From: Alphaproteobacteria bacterium
GTDB lineage: Bacteria > Pseudomonadota > Alphaproteobacteria > Rhizobiales > CAJQND01
Direction of reading: 5' to 3'
Assembly: GCA_024227565.1 (NCBI GenBank)
Contig: JAAEUE010000290.1
Coordinates: 124,001 to 188,000 of the forward strand
Length of the DNA: 64,000 nucleotides
A program made the position numbers and the translations under genes. The notes beneath the pieces were generated by a model. That model was not told the DNA's origin. It saw nothing but the letters and a program-made list of their open reading frames with translations, and searched no databases. Shown here one piece after another: positions 8,691-16,734 of the stretch (positions are counted from its first letter, which is position 1; the number at the start of each line of letters is the position of its first letter).

Positions 8691-8894
8691 ATGTCAGAGG
8701 AAGGTGAAGTTGATTTGGAGGAAAAGCTTGAAGCTCTGAAAACCCAGCACCAAGCCCTGCACGATGAGATCGATAAGTTGGAAGAGCACGGCGGCGATGC
8801 TCTCAACCTGACGCGGCTCAAGAAGGAAAAATTGCAACTCAAGGACCAGATCACCCAACTGGAAGACAGCATTCTTCCAGATATAATCGCTTAA
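8691..8894 (+). CDS. YdcH-family (DUF465) small protein, second copy
   Basis: A 67-residue, highly charged helical protein. LKTQHQALHDEIDKLE and LTRLKKEKLQLKDQITQLED match both halves of the DUF465 helical hairpin. It has a very strong GAGGAGG box 5 bases before the ATG. It differs from the divergent copy at 8325 by a longer acidic N-terminus. The role is unknown. An A/T-rich hairpin at 8897-8922 follows the stop. Confidence 0.85.
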   Translation: MSEEGEVDLEEKLEALKTQHQALHDEIDKLEEHGGDALNLTRLKKEKLQLKDQITQLEDSILPDIIA

Positions 8895-8896
8895 GA

Positions 8897-8922
8897 GCAA
8901 AAAAGCCTGAGCGCCTTTTTGC
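8897..8922. terminator. Possible bidirectional terminator hairpin
   Basis: GCAAAAAAG and CTTTTTGC pair around a short GC-containing loop between the convergent DUF465 and GGDEF genes. The arms supply T-runs in both directions. The stem is A/T-rich, so strength is doubtful. Confidence 0.4.
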
Positions 8923-8931
8923 CAGATGAGT

Positions 8932-9525
8932 TCAATCTGGCTCGGCCCGCCTGGCTGAGTTTTTCATCTCGTACATCCGGCGGTCTGCGATGCTGATGAT
9001 GGCCGAAACGGAGCCATCGCCTGAGCCGCCTGCAACGCCATAGGAGACCGAAAGAGCAAGCGCGCGCTTGGGTGTCTCGATGCTCGTGGAAGCCACCAAA
9101 CGGGCCAGTTCAGAGGCCTTTTGGCGGGCAGCCTTGATGTCAGACTGCATCATGAGCAAGCCAAATTCATCGCCCCCCAAACGGCCCGCGAGATCTGAGT
9201 CCCGGCAATTTTCCCTGAGCACCTTTGCCACCGACCGAAGCGCCCGGTCGCCGGCTTCGTGGCCGAACCGATCATTGATCTGCTTCATGTTGTTGAGGTC
9301 CATGTAGATCAGGGCAACCGGAAACTTGTAGCGCTTGGCCGCCGACCAGATCCGGGCAAATTCACGCTCGAAGGCCCTTCTGTTCAAGAGGGGCAGAAAC
9401 ATGTCCTGGTCGACCATCGTTTTCAGCTTGGCGATTTCAGCGTCGCGGGCGCCCAGCTCCTGTTGCAGTCGGGCGATTTCTTCCTCCAGCGCGCGGATCT
9501 GTTGCTGATGATCTGTCTGGCTCAC
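8932..9525 (-). CDS. Diguanylate cyclase (GGDEF), minimal cytosolic form
   Basis: Predicted c-di-GMP synthase of 197 residues from GTG 9525. Residues 5-38 form a short coiled coil (QQQIRALEEEIARLQQEL) that may allow dimerisation; the GGDEF domain follows. The active-site motif is intact at 117-121, and the inhibitory I-site RDSD (108-111) lies exactly five residues before it, so product feedback is expected. No sensor or membrane segment is visible. The open frame continues upstream to 9714, but that part overlaps divergent purE and is not protein-like; GTG 9525 lies just before the coiled coil. The start remains uncertain. Confidence 0.8.
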   Translation of the reverse strand: MSQTDHQQQIRALEEEIARLQQELGARDAEIAKLKTMVDQDMFLPLLNRRAFEREFARIWSAAKRYKFPVALIYMDLNNMKQINDRFGHEAGDRALRSVAKVLRENCRDSDLAGRLGGDEFGLLMMQSDIKAARQKASELARLVASTSIETPKRALALSVSYGVAGGSGDGSVSAIISIADRRMYEMKNSARRAEPD

Positions 9526-9538
9526 TGCAAATGTTGTC

Positions 9539-9566
9539 TTGCGCGGGGGGCGCTCATCCCTATAAT
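9539..9566 (+). promoter_or_regulatory. Possible purEK promoter
   Basis: TTGCGC (9539-9544), a 16-base spacer and a perfect TATAAT (9561-9566), about 48 bases before the purE start and within the divergent gap to the GGDEF gene. Confidence 0.45.
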
Positions 9567-9613
9567 CCGCGCTTTTCCGGGTGCAGAAGGCCCCGGTGAT
9601 ATTGGGCGGAACA

Positions 9614-10123
9614 ATGGCAGACACTAACACATCTCCGGCACCATTGGTTGCCATCATTATGGGCTCCAATTCCGACTGGCCCACCATGACCCATGCCGCG
9701 GAGGTGCTGGACAAATTGGGTGTGGCCTACGAAGCGCGGATCGTCTCGGCACACCGCACGCCTGACCGCATGTTCGACTTTGCCAAAGGCGCCAAGGCGG
9801 CCGGCTTCAAGGTGATCATTGCCGGCGCCGGCGGCGCGGCCCATCTGCCGGGCATGGTGGCCTCGTTGACCCCGCTGCCGGTGTTTGGCGTGCCGGTGGA
9901 ATCGCGCGCGCTCAAGGGCCAGGACAGCCTATTGTCGATCGTGCAGATGCCGGGCGGCATTCCCGTGGGCACCCTGGCCATCGGCAAGGCCGGGGCCACG
10001 AACGCAGGCCTGCTGGCCGCAGCGGTGCTTGCGCTGGGCGATGAGGAGCTGGCCGGACGGCTGGATGACCTCAGGGCCCAGCACACTGACTCCATTGCCG
10101 AATTTCCCTCTTCCGACAGTTGA
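9614..10123 (+). CDS. purE: 5-(Carboxyamino)imidazole ribonucleotide mutase PurE
   Basis: Converts N5-CAIR to CAIR in purine synthesis; 169 residues, the usual size of class I PurE. The phosphate loop is GSNSDWPTM, followed by the SAHRTPDRM motif with the catalytic His, [11 protein letters not shown], and the [21 protein letters not shown] region binding the ribotide. ATG 9614 is chosen over an in-frame GTG at 9581 because the family begins a few residues before the first strand. purK follows after 9 bp, forming the standard operon. Cytosolic, active as an octamer in known members. Confidence 0.97.
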   Translation: MADTNTSPAPLVAIIMGSNSDWPTMTHAAEVLDKLGVAYEARIVSAHRTPDRMFDFAKGAKAAGFKVIIAGAGGAAHLPGMVASLTPLPVFGVPVESRALKGQDSLLSIVQMPGGIPVGTLAIGKAGATNAGLLAAAVLALGDEELAGRLDDLRAQHTDSIAEFPSSDS

Positions 10124-10132
10124 ACCATCGTC

Positions 10133-11215
10133 ATGAGCCAAACTCTCTCTCCAGGCGCAACAATTGGCATTCTGGGCGGCGGCCAGCTGGGGCGCATGCT
10201 GGCACTGAGCGCCGCGCCGCTGGGCTTGAACTGCCATGTCTACTGCCCGGATGAAACCAGTCCTGCCTTCGATGTGTGCAGCCAGTTCACCTGCGCGTCC
10301 TATGAGGATGCGGACGCGTTGGACATGTTCGCCGCGTCCGTGGATGTGGTGACCTATGAGTTCGAGAACGTACCAGATGCCACGGCGGCGCAATTGTCGG
10401 CCCAGGTTGAGGTCTATCCTGATCCATCCATCCTCTCCATCACCCAGGACCGGGTGACCGAGAAGCAGTTTTTGGAGAAGATCGGTGTCGACATAGCGCC
10501 TTGGGCCAAGGTTGACAGTCTTGAAGACCTGCGGGCATCGGTGGAAAAGATTGGCCGGCCGGCCATCTTGAAGACCCGCCGTTTCGGATATGACGGCAAG
10601 GGTCAGACAACGATTGGCCCAGATGATGATCTCCAGGAGGCTTATGAAGCCATTGGCGCCGCTCCGGCGGTATTGGAAGCCATGGTGTCGCTGGAGTGCG
10701 AAGTGTCTTTGATTGGCGCACGCACGCACTCTGGTGCGTTCAAGGCCTTTGACGTGGCGGAGAACCTGCATGAGAACCACATCCTCAAGACCTCGACCGT
10801 TCCAGCCGATATCCCGCCTTCGCTGCAGGTCGAAGCCTTTGAAATGGGCCGCAAAATTGCGGATGCCTTTGACTATGTAGGCGTGCTGGGGGTGGAGCTG
10901 TTCGTGACCGGAACGGGCGGTGACGTCCAGCTTCTGGTCAATGAAATAGCGCCGCGCGTGCACAATTCGGGACATTGGACCCAAGATGCCTGCACGGTAT
11001 CGCAGTTTGAGCAGCATATCCGGGCCATTGCCGGCTGGCCTCTGGGGGACACCGCGCGCCACAGCGATGTGGTGATGACCAATCTGTTGGGCGATGAGAT
11101 TGAAACCTGGGCAGATTTGGCCCCCGAACCGGCGACTAGCATCCATATCTACGGCAAGGCCGAGGCGCGTCCAGGCCGAAAAATGGGCCATGTGAACGTG
11201 CTTTCGCGATTGTGA
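10133..11215 (+). CDS. purK: N5-carboxyaminoimidazole ribonucleotide synthase PurK
   Basis: ATP-grasp enzyme that makes N5-CAIR from AIR, bicarbonate and ATP, feeding PurE encoded directly upstream. It has 360 residues. The N-terminal nucleotide fold opens with [12 protein letters not shown]; the ATP-grasp core shows [14 protein letters not shown], and the metal-binding block [14 protein letters not shown] lies near the C-terminal third, all diagnostic for PurK. Start ATG 10133 lies 9 bp after purE. The order and spacing fit co-transcription from the promoter before purE. Confidence 0.97.
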   Translation: MSQTLSPGATIGILGGGQLGRMLALSAAPLGLNCHVYCPDETSPAFDVCSQFTCASYEDADALDMFAASVDVVTYEFENVPDATAAQLSAQVEVYPDPSILSITQDRVTEKQFLEKIGVDIAPWAKVDSLEDLRASVEKIGRPAILKTRRFGYDGKGQTTIGPDDDLQEAYEAIGAAPAVLEAMVSLECEVSLIGARTHSGAFKAFDVAENLHENHILKTSTVPADIPPSLQVEAFEMGRKIADAFDYVGVLGVELFVTGTGGDVQLLVNEIAPRVHNSGHWTQDACTVSQFEQHIRAIAGWPLGDTARHSDVVMTNLLGDEIETWADLAPEPATSIHIYGKAEARPGRKMGHVNVLSRL

Positions 11216-11372
11216 TAATTTCTGCCAAAGCGCCCGTAAACACTGGACTTTCACAGGTGGTTCTGCTATTTCCCGCTCAAGTCTGCGCCAGGTTCTGGCG
11301 CGGGGCGAGCTATTAGTACTCGCTTTTAAGACATCATCGATAGATCGAACACCACGAAACAGGATCATCTCT

Positions 11373-11615
11373 GTGCAAGTCATCGTACGCGACAACAATG
11401 TAGACCAGGCGCTGAAGGCGCTGAAAAAGAAGATGCAGCGTGAAGGCGTCTTCCGGGAAATGAAGCTCCGTGGCCACTACGAGAAGCCTTCGGAAAAGAA
11501 AGCCCGCGAAAAAGCAGAAGCTGTTCGCCGCGCGCGCAAATTGATGCGCAAGAAGCTGCAGCGTGAAGGCCTTTTGCCCTCCAAGCCGCGTCCTGCACGC
11601 CCCGGCGGCCGCTAA
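11373..11615 (+). CDS. rpsU: 30S ribosomal protein S21
   Basis: An 80-residue basic ribosomal protein. It starts at GTG 11373 with [20 protein letters not shown], then [20 protein letters not shown], the nearly invariant S21 core, and ends in a basic Pro/Arg tail ([10 protein letters not shown]) of alphaproteobacterial type. It is a single-gene unit, 157 bp after purK and followed by a hairpin region. S21 assists translation initiation on the small subunit platform. Confidence 0.97.
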   Translation: MQVIVRDNNVDQALKALKKKMQREGVFREMKLRGHYEKPSEKKAREKAEAVRRARKLMRKKLQREGLLPSKPRPARPGGR

Positions 11616-11624
11616 GACCGACCG

Positions 11625-11700
11625 ATTGCTCCGGCTTTGCCGGGCAATGAAATTGCTAAAGATTGACGAGCCGGCCGCTTCGCGTGTCGGCTTTTCGCAT
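11625..11700 (+). terminator. Probable rpsU transcription end
   Basis: Two hairpins follow the rpsU stop: TTGC-T-CCGGC with GCCGG-GCAA around TTT (11625-11646, one bulge), and AGCCG...CGGCT followed by TTTT (11669-11694). The second has the better T-run. Neither is strong. Confidence 0.45.
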
Positions 11701-11729
11701 TTTGGGGTGTTGTGATGGCCGTCACCACG

Positions 11730-11815
11730 CATCCCTGCGAAAGCAGGGATCCACCCCTCGAAACAAGCACTACACTCAAAGCTATGGGCCCCTGCTTTCG
11801 CAGGGGCGCGGGGGA
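11730..11815. repeat. Type-1 palindromic intergenic repeat, copy 1
   Basis: The left arm is CATCCCTGCGAAAGCAGGGA followed by TCCA; the right arm is GCTATGGGCCCCTGCTTTCG then CAGGGGCGCGGG. Each arm is itself a palindrome and the two arms pair with each other. The middle 30 bases vary between copies (25759, 28303 and 31645). Confidence 0.85.
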
Positions 11816-11854
11816 GGGAATGAGGCGCGGAAAGGCGAGCAACGTCCCGTAACT

Positions 11855-11940
11855 CGTCATTCCTGCGCAGGCAGGAATCCAGGAGCGTCACGCTCCATTG
11901 TCTGTGTGGCTCTGGATCCCTGCCTGCGCAGGGATGACGG
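11855..11940. repeat. Variant palindromic repeat
   Basis: Arms GTCATTCCTGCGCAGGCAGG and GGATCCCTGCCTGCGCAGGG are complementary, with an inner GGAGCGTCACGCTCC palindrome. It has the same layout as type 1 but different arm sequence; a relative lies at 25604-25685. Confidence 0.8.
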
Positions 11941-11967
11941 AGAGAGGTGCAGGGATGACGGAGAGTG
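11928..11967. repeat. 21-bp tandem duplication at a palindrome edge
   Basis: GCAGGGATGACGGAGAG occurs at 11928 and again at 11949, exactly 21 bases apart. The second copy extends the right edge of the preceding palindromic repeat. Confidence 0.8.
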
Positions 11968-12021
11968 CGGACCGCAGAGCAGGTGTAGGCCAACAGGCGG
12001 TTCAATCTTGGCGAATAATGC

Positions 12022-12053
12022 TCTAACCTCCTCGCAAAAAATTGGAGGTTAGA
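12022..12053 (+). promoter_or_regulatory. Hairpin hiding the ribosome binding site of the hydrolase gene
   Basis: TCTAACCTCC (12022-12031) pairs perfectly over 10 bp with GGAGGTTAGA (12044-12053) around a 12-base A-rich loop. The right arm is the Shine-Dalgarno sequence GGAGG, 6 bases before ATG 12055. In RNA this would mask the start. It is also a plausible short inverted DNA repeat. Confidence 0.6.
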
Positions 12054-12054
12054 A

Positions 12055-12861
12055 ATGAGTGTGCTTGTGCTCGGCCCATCCCGGTCGCTGTACTACAAAT
12101 ATGACCCGTCCGGCAGCGGCAAGCCGACCTTCGTTTTCATCAATGCGCTCACCGGCAACGTGGCCGCCTGGCAGGCCGAGCTTGGCCCCGCCTTGCGCGA
12201 GGCCGGCTATGGCACCCTGGCCTGGAACTTCCGTGGCCAGGCAAACAGCACCTATGCGCCCGAAGACACGCTGGATGAAGCCACCATCACGTCAGACCTG
12301 ATGGCGCTGTTGGAAGAGCTCTCTCCGCAAAAGCCGATCCTGACAGGCCTCTCCATTGGCGGCCTCTACGGCATCAACGCCTATCTCAGAGGGTCCAAGG
12401 CCAGCGCGATGGTCTTCATGAACACCCTGCGCAAGCCGGGCACCCATCTTTCGTGGATCAATGAAGCGGTGACGCGCTTGGCTAAGGTCGGCGGCGGACA
12501 GCTTATGATGGATGCCAACCTGCCCCACATTGCCGGCCCGGCCTTTTTGGAAAAGATGCGCGCCAACGCCCTGCCCGATGCGCCCTATGTTGGGCTGGAG
12601 GAAAGCGATCCGATCTACCAGCTTCTCGCCAACGCCAGGGATGCGGACTGGGACATTGCCTATGAAAAGCTCGACCTGCCGGTCCTCTCCCTCACAGGCA
12701 AATGCGACCGGGTGTTCTACAACCCGGAGAATGTGGCCGAACTGATGGGGCGCATGCCCAACGCCACCGAGGTGGTGTTTGACGATATTGGCCATCTCAT
12801 CCCGATGGAAGACAGCGCCCGCACGGCCAGCGCTTTGATCGGCTTTGCTGCCAAGCTCTAG
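12055..12861 (+). CDS. Alpha/beta-fold hydrolase
   Basis: Soluble serine hydrolase of 268 residues. The oxyanion region is FINALTGN, the nucleophile elbow GLSIGG (Ser100), an acid is likely in GKCDRVFYNPENV, and the catalytic His is in GHLIPMED near the C-terminus. The layout resembles 3-oxoadipate enol-lactonase-type hydrolases, but no substrate can be named. Translation may be controlled by the hairpin at 12022-12053. A LysR gene follows after 6 bp on the same strand, then the acyl-CoA dehydrogenase cluster. Confidence 0.85.
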   Translation: MSVLVLGPSRSLYYKYDPSGSGKPTFVFINALTGNVAAWQAELGPALREAGYGTLAWNFRGQANSTYAPEDTLDEATITSDLMALLEELSPQKPILTGLSIGGLYGINAYLRGSKASAMVFMNTLRKPGTHLSWINEAVTRLAKVGGGQLMMDANLPHIAGPAFLEKMRANALPDAPYVGLEESDPIYQLLANARDADWDIAYEKLDLPVLSLTGKCDRVFYNPENVAELMGRMPNATEVVFDDIGHLIPMEDSARTASALIGFAAKL

Positions 12862-12867
12862 GGCCCC

Positions 12868-13749
12868 ATGAACCTGCGGCAGCTCAGATCCCTCGTTGCC
12901 ATCGGCGATCATGGCTCGTTTGCCGCTGCAGGAAAAATGATCGGCCTCAGCCCGTCCGCGCTCAGCCTGCAGGTGAAGAGCCTGGAAGAGGAGCTGGGCG
13001 AAGAGCTGTTCGACCGGGCCTTGCGCCCGCCGGTGCCCACCCGGTCGGGCCGGCGGCTGATCGAACGGGCACGGCAAATTTTGCAGCAGATTGACGAGTT
13101 GAGCGGGGTTGCCGACGAGGAGCGCATCACCGGGCGGCTCACCGTGGGGGCTGTGCCCACAACCCTGTCAGGCATTGTGCCACGCGCGCTCGGCGAGCTG
13201 AGAGACCGTCACCCGGATCTCGCCATCACCGTGGTGAACGGCTCGTCCTCGGTGCTGGCGGACCAGACCTTCAAGCGGGAGCTTGATGTGGCGGTGATCA
13301 CCCAGCCGCCGCAAAAGCTGGCCGGGCTGGTGTGGCGCCAGGTTGCCGAGGAGCGGTTTCTGGTGATTGCCCCGGAAAATTCAGAAGGGGCCACAGACCG
13401 CGAGCTGCTCACGCGCAACCCGTTCATCTGGTTCAACCGGCAAACCTGGGCGGGACAGCAAATCGAGCGTCATCTCAATCAGAAGAACATGCAAGTTGAT
13501 GCCAGCATGGAGATCGATTCCCTTGATGCCATCCGCTCCATGGTGTCTGCGGGGCTGGGCGTGTCGATCATTCCAGAATGCATTGGTGCAGAACCTTTGC
13601 CCGCCAACGTACGCGTGGTGCCGTTTGGCCAACCGCCGAGCTATCGCACCATTGGGCTGGTGCACCGCCAGCAGAATGCCAATGAACTGCTGGTCGCCAC
13701 CTTCTATGACGCCCTTGTGGGGCTGGCAAACCGGTTGGCGGAAGCTTGA
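12868..13749 (+). CDS. LysR-family transcriptional regulator
   Basis: A 293-residue LTTR. The N-terminal winged helix-turn-helix (about 1-60) reads MNLRQLRSLVAIGDHGSFAA and then ALSLQVKSLEEELGEELFDR, the usual LysR pattern; the effector-binding domain covers about 90-290. It lies 6 bp after the hydrolase gene and 106 bp before the acyl-CoA dehydrogenase gene, in the same direction. That is unusual, since LTTRs are mostly divergent from their targets. It probably controls this cluster and itself; the ligand is unknown. Confidence 0.93.
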   Translation: MNLRQLRSLVAIGDHGSFAAAGKMIGLSPSALSLQVKSLEEELGEELFDRALRPPVPTRSGRRLIERARQILQQIDELSGVADEERITGRLTVGAVPTTLSGIVPRALGELRDRHPDLAITVVNGSSSVLADQTFKRELDVAVITQPPQKLAGLVWRQVAEERFLVIAPENSEGATDRELLTRNPFIWFNRQTWAGQQIERHLNQKNMQVDASMEIDSLDAIRSMVSAGLGVSIIPECIGAEPLPANVRVVPFGQPPSYRTIGLVHRQQNANELLVATFYDALVGLANRLAEA

Positions 13750-13855
13750 GAAAAATCAAACTTATGCTTTTGATCTTCTCGTTATGAAATTGGAAAAAGT
13801 AAATGTATGTTGCCGGCATCTCCGACCCCGATAGCCACATTGGAGGGCTCTTCCC

Positions 13856-15112
13856 ATGAATTTCGTCAATCAACAGATGGCGCAGTCCGTCAGCTCGACC
13901 GGACCGGTTTTTGAGCTTTCAGAAGCCCAGCAGGACCTCAAAGCCCGCGCGGCCAAGCTTGCCGAGGAACACGTGGCCAAGCGCGCTGCGGAAATTGACC
14001 GCAGCGAGGAATATCCTTGGGATTCCATCGAAAAATTCACCCAAGCCGGTTTCATGGGCATGACCGTGCCCGAAGAGCTGGGCGGGGCCGGGCGCTCTTA
14101 TATGGACGCTGTGCTGGTGATCGAGGAAATGGCCAAGCGCTGCGGCATCTCAGGGCGCATCGTTGTGGAAGGCAATATGGGCGCGATTGGCGCCATCACC
14201 GCTTACGGCAGCGAAACACAGTGCAAACTTGCCGCTGAGCATGTGCTGAGCGGCGACAAGCCGGCCATCTGCATCACCGAGCCTGGTGCGGGCAGTGCGG
14301 CCACCGAGATGACCACAACGGCCGTGCGCGATGGCGATGGCTATGTGATCAACGGCACCAAACACTGGATCACCGGCGGCGGGGTTTCCAAACTCCATCT
14401 CATCTTCGCCAAGCTGATGGAAGACGGAAAACCGCAAGGCATTGCCGGCTTCATCGCGCTGCGCGGCGAGAAGGGTCTCGACATTGGCGAGCGCGAATAT
14501 GCCATGGGCCTGCGCGGCATTCCGGAAACCAAGGTGCATTTCAACGATCTGCGCGTGGGGCCTGACCGCCTGATCCTGCCGCCGGAAGGGGTCAAGCGCG
14601 GCTTTGCCGGGCTCATGAATGCCTACAACGCCCAGCGCGTTGGCGCGGGCACGGTGGCGCTGGGGATTGCTCAGGGCGCTTATGATGTGGCGCTTGAGTA
14701 TGCCAAGAGCCGCGAGCAGTTCGGCCGGCCTATTGCCGAGTTCCAGGGCCTGCAGTGGATGCTTGCCGACATGGCGATTGGGCTGGATGCCGCCCGCATG
14801 ATGATCTGGCGGGCTGCGGCCAGCGCTGAGACCACAGGGTCCGGTTTCCCTGACCCGTTGCTTGCCGCCCAGGCCAAGATCATTGCGTCTGAAACCGCCA
14901 TCAAGGTGACCAACGATGCCCTGCAGATCCACGGCGCCATGGGCTATTCGCGCAACCTGCCGCTGGAGCGCATGGCGCGCGATGCACGGATGTTCACCAT
15001 CGGTGGCGGCACGGCCCAGATGCTGCGCAACATGGTGGCCGGCAAGGTGCTCGGCATGAAGACCCCGCAAACCCGGGATGGGTACTCCAAGCTTGCGGAG
15101 AAAGACCTCTGA
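13856..15112 (+). CDS. Acyl-CoA dehydrogenase homologue lacking the canonical catalytic Glu
   Basis: A 418-residue flavoprotein of the acyl-CoA dehydrogenase fold: alpha domain, beta domain with TEPGAGSAATEM (141-152) and WITGGG (171-176), and C-terminal helices with REQFGRPI and QIHGAMGY. The usual catalytic base motif (YEGT near the C-terminus) reads GGGT at 383-386, so Glu is Gly384. The alternative base used by isovaleryl-CoA dehydrogenase-type enzymes, in the block before the REQFG helix, appears as Gln260 (NAQRV). Both positions assume simple alignment by eye. Start ATG 13856 has GGAGGG eight bases upstream. It overlaps the ThDP-enzyme start by one base. Confidence 0.9.
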   Translation: MNFVNQQMAQSVSSTGPVFELSEAQQDLKARAAKLAEEHVAKRAAEIDRSEEYPWDSIEKFTQAGFMGMTVPEELGGAGRSYMDAVLVIEEMAKRCGISGRIVVEGNMGAIGAITAYGSETQCKLAAEHVLSGDKPAICITEPGAGSAATEMTTTAVRDGDGYVINGTKHWITGGGVSKLHLIFAKLMEDGKPQGIAGFIALRGEKGLDIGEREYAMGLRGIPETKVHFNDLRVGPDRLILPPEGVKRGFAGLMNAYNAQRVGAGTVALGIAQGAYDVALEYAKSREQFGRPIAEFQGLQWMLADMAIGLDAARMMIWRAAASAETTGSGFPDPLLAAQAKIIASETAIKVTNDALQIHGAMGYSRNLPLERMARDARMFTIGGGTAQMLRNMVAGKVLGMKTPQTRDGYSKLAEKDL

Positions 15113-16734
15113 TGGACGCCAGCGTTACCACAAGGACTGCGGCCGAGGCGATTGCCCGGCGGCTCTTTGAGGCGGGCAGCCGCCATGCGTTCGGCATTCC
15201 CGGCGGCGAGGTTCTGGCGCTGATGGATGCGCTGGAGCAAAGCGGCATCAAAATTACGCTGGTCAAACACGAAAACTGTGCCGGCTTCATGGGCGAAGGC
15301 GCCTGGCATGCGGGCAAGGGACCGGCGGTTCTGTTTGCCACCATCGGGCCCGGTGTGGCCAATGCGGCGAACGCCATTGCCAATGCCTGGCAAGACCGGG
15401 TGCCGATGATTGTGCTCACCGGCTGTGTGCCCTCGGTTGAGGCCCACACCTATACGCACCAGGTGTTTGACCATGTTGCGCTGTTGGAGCCGATCACAAA
15501 GGCGAGCTTCCGTGTAGAGCCGGGCACTGCGGCGGTGGTGATCGACAAGGCGGTGGCCATCGCGACGTCAGGGCGTCCAGGGCCGGTGGTTCTGGATGTG
15601 CCCATCGATGTGCAGCGCGAGAGTTCTGCGGCCTGGCATTCTTCTGCCCACACCAAGCAACAGGCCATGGTGCCGTCCGGCCCAGCGCTGGAACAGGCGC
15701 GCGGCTGGCTGGCGGCCGCTGAGAGCCCCATTGTGCTGGCGGGTGTGGATGTAATCACTCAAGATGGCGAAGCTGGCGTTGAAGCCTTCTGCCGGCGTTT
15801 CAATGCGCCCCTCATCGCAACCTACAAAGCCAAAGGCATCCTGCCTGAGGACGATCCGCTCGCACTGGGCGGGGCGGGCCTGTCGCCAATCTGCGATGCA
15901 GAACTGCTGCCCCTGATCAAAGCCTCCGACTGCGTTGTTCTTGCAGGCTACGACCCGATTGAGATGCGCATTGGCTGGCGTGACCCCTTCATGCCGGACC
16001 AGCCGGTCATCGACATCACCGCTGAACCCAACACCCACTACATGCATCAGGCGCCGCTCAACTTCGTAGGCGATGTTGCGGCATCCTTGGAGGCTATTGG
16101 CGACGGCATCGAGCCGCGCGCCACCTGGCCGGGGGGCGAGCCCTCAGCCGCACGCGCCCGGCTGAAGGACAAGATGCAGTCAAGCGAAGCTTGGGGCCCG
16201 GCGGCGATTATCGACGAGGCGCGCAAGGCCTGCCCGCGCAACACAATTGCCACGGTGGACAGCGGGGCACACCGGATCGTGCTCAGCCAGGTTTGGGAAT
16301 GTTATGAGGCGCGCGGCCTGCTGCAGTCCACAGCGCTGTGCACCATGGGCTGTGCCGTTCCGCTGGCCATTGGCCGCAAGCTGGCCGAACCGGACCGCCC
16401 TGTGATCGCGTTCATTGGCGATGCCGGTTTGGAGATGTTCCTCGGCGAGCTGGCAACGGCGCGTGACTTGAAACTGGGCATTCCGATTGTCGTGTTCATC
16501 GATGAGCAGTTGGGCCTGATCGAGCTTAAGCAGCGCGGTTTGCAGATGCCCAGCGTGGGCGTCGACTTTGCAGCGACCGATTTCACCGCCGTGGCCAAAG
16601 CCATGGGCGGGCATGGGGTTGTGACGCCGGACCGGGACAGTTTGAACGCAGCCATCACAGAATCATTTGGGCGTGATACTTTCACGCTGATCTCAGCACC
16701 TATCGGGAGGAGGGCGTATGATGGGCGCATCTGA
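15112..16734 (+). CDS. Thiamine diphosphate enzyme, acetolactate synthase-like
   Basis: A 540-residue ThDP-dependent enzyme with the full three-domain layout. The N-terminal activating Glu is in KHENCAGFMGEGAWHA; the central domain spans about 190-320; the C-terminal ThDP domain has FIGDAG and, about 30 residues on, FIDEQLGLIELKQ in place of the usual GDG...NN. Retention of Asp and an acidic/amide pair keeps metal binding plausible. This group decarboxylates 2-oxoacids or transfers the resulting aldehyde unit; it has no visible FAD signature. The substrate is unknown. ATG overlaps the preceding stop (TGATG), and the next gene starts inside its 3' end. Confidence 0.88.
   Translation: MDASVTTRTAAEAIARRLFEAGSRHAFGIPGGEVLALMDALEQSGIKITLVKHENCAGFMGEGAWHAGKGPAVLFATIGPGVANAANAIANAWQDRVPMIVLTGCVPSVEAHTYTHQVFDHVALLEPITKASFRVEPGTAAVVIDKAVAIATSGRPGPVVLDVPIDVQRESSAAWHSSAHTKQQAMVPSGPALEQARGWLAAAESPIVLAGVDVITQDGEAGVEAFCRRFNAPLIATYKAKGILPEDDPLALGGAGLSPICDAELLPLIKASDCVVLAGYDPIEMRIGWRDPFMPDQPVIDITAEPNTHYMHQAPLNFVGDVAASLEAIGDGIEPRATWPGGEPSAARARLKDKMQSSEAWGPAAIIDEARKACPRNTIATVDSGAHRIVLSQVWECYEARGLLQSTALCTMGCAVPLAIGRKLAEPDRPVIAFIGDAGLEMFLGELATARDLKLGIPIVVFIDEQLGLIELKQRGLQMPSVGVDFAATDFTAVAKAMGGHGVVTPDRDSLNAAITESFGRDTFTLISAPIGRRAYDGRI

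Larger units (their letters stand above)
11616..12054. other. Intergenic stretch filled with palindromic repeats
   Basis: No gene is seen in these 439 bases. They hold the rpsU terminator-like hairpins, one type-1 palindromic repeat (11730-11815), one variant palindromic repeat (11855-11940), a 21-bp tandem duplication of its right edge (11928-11967) and an SD-sequestering hairpin just before the gene at 12055. Confidence 0.8.

Noticed and set aside
9526-9714. N-terminal extension of the GGDEF protein into purE
   Set aside because: No domain or signal sequence in this part and it would overlap purE antisense by 100 bases.
9929-11398. Open minus-strand frame of 489 codons opposite purE-purK
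   Set aside because: Lies antisense to two well-identified genes; no recognisable domain.
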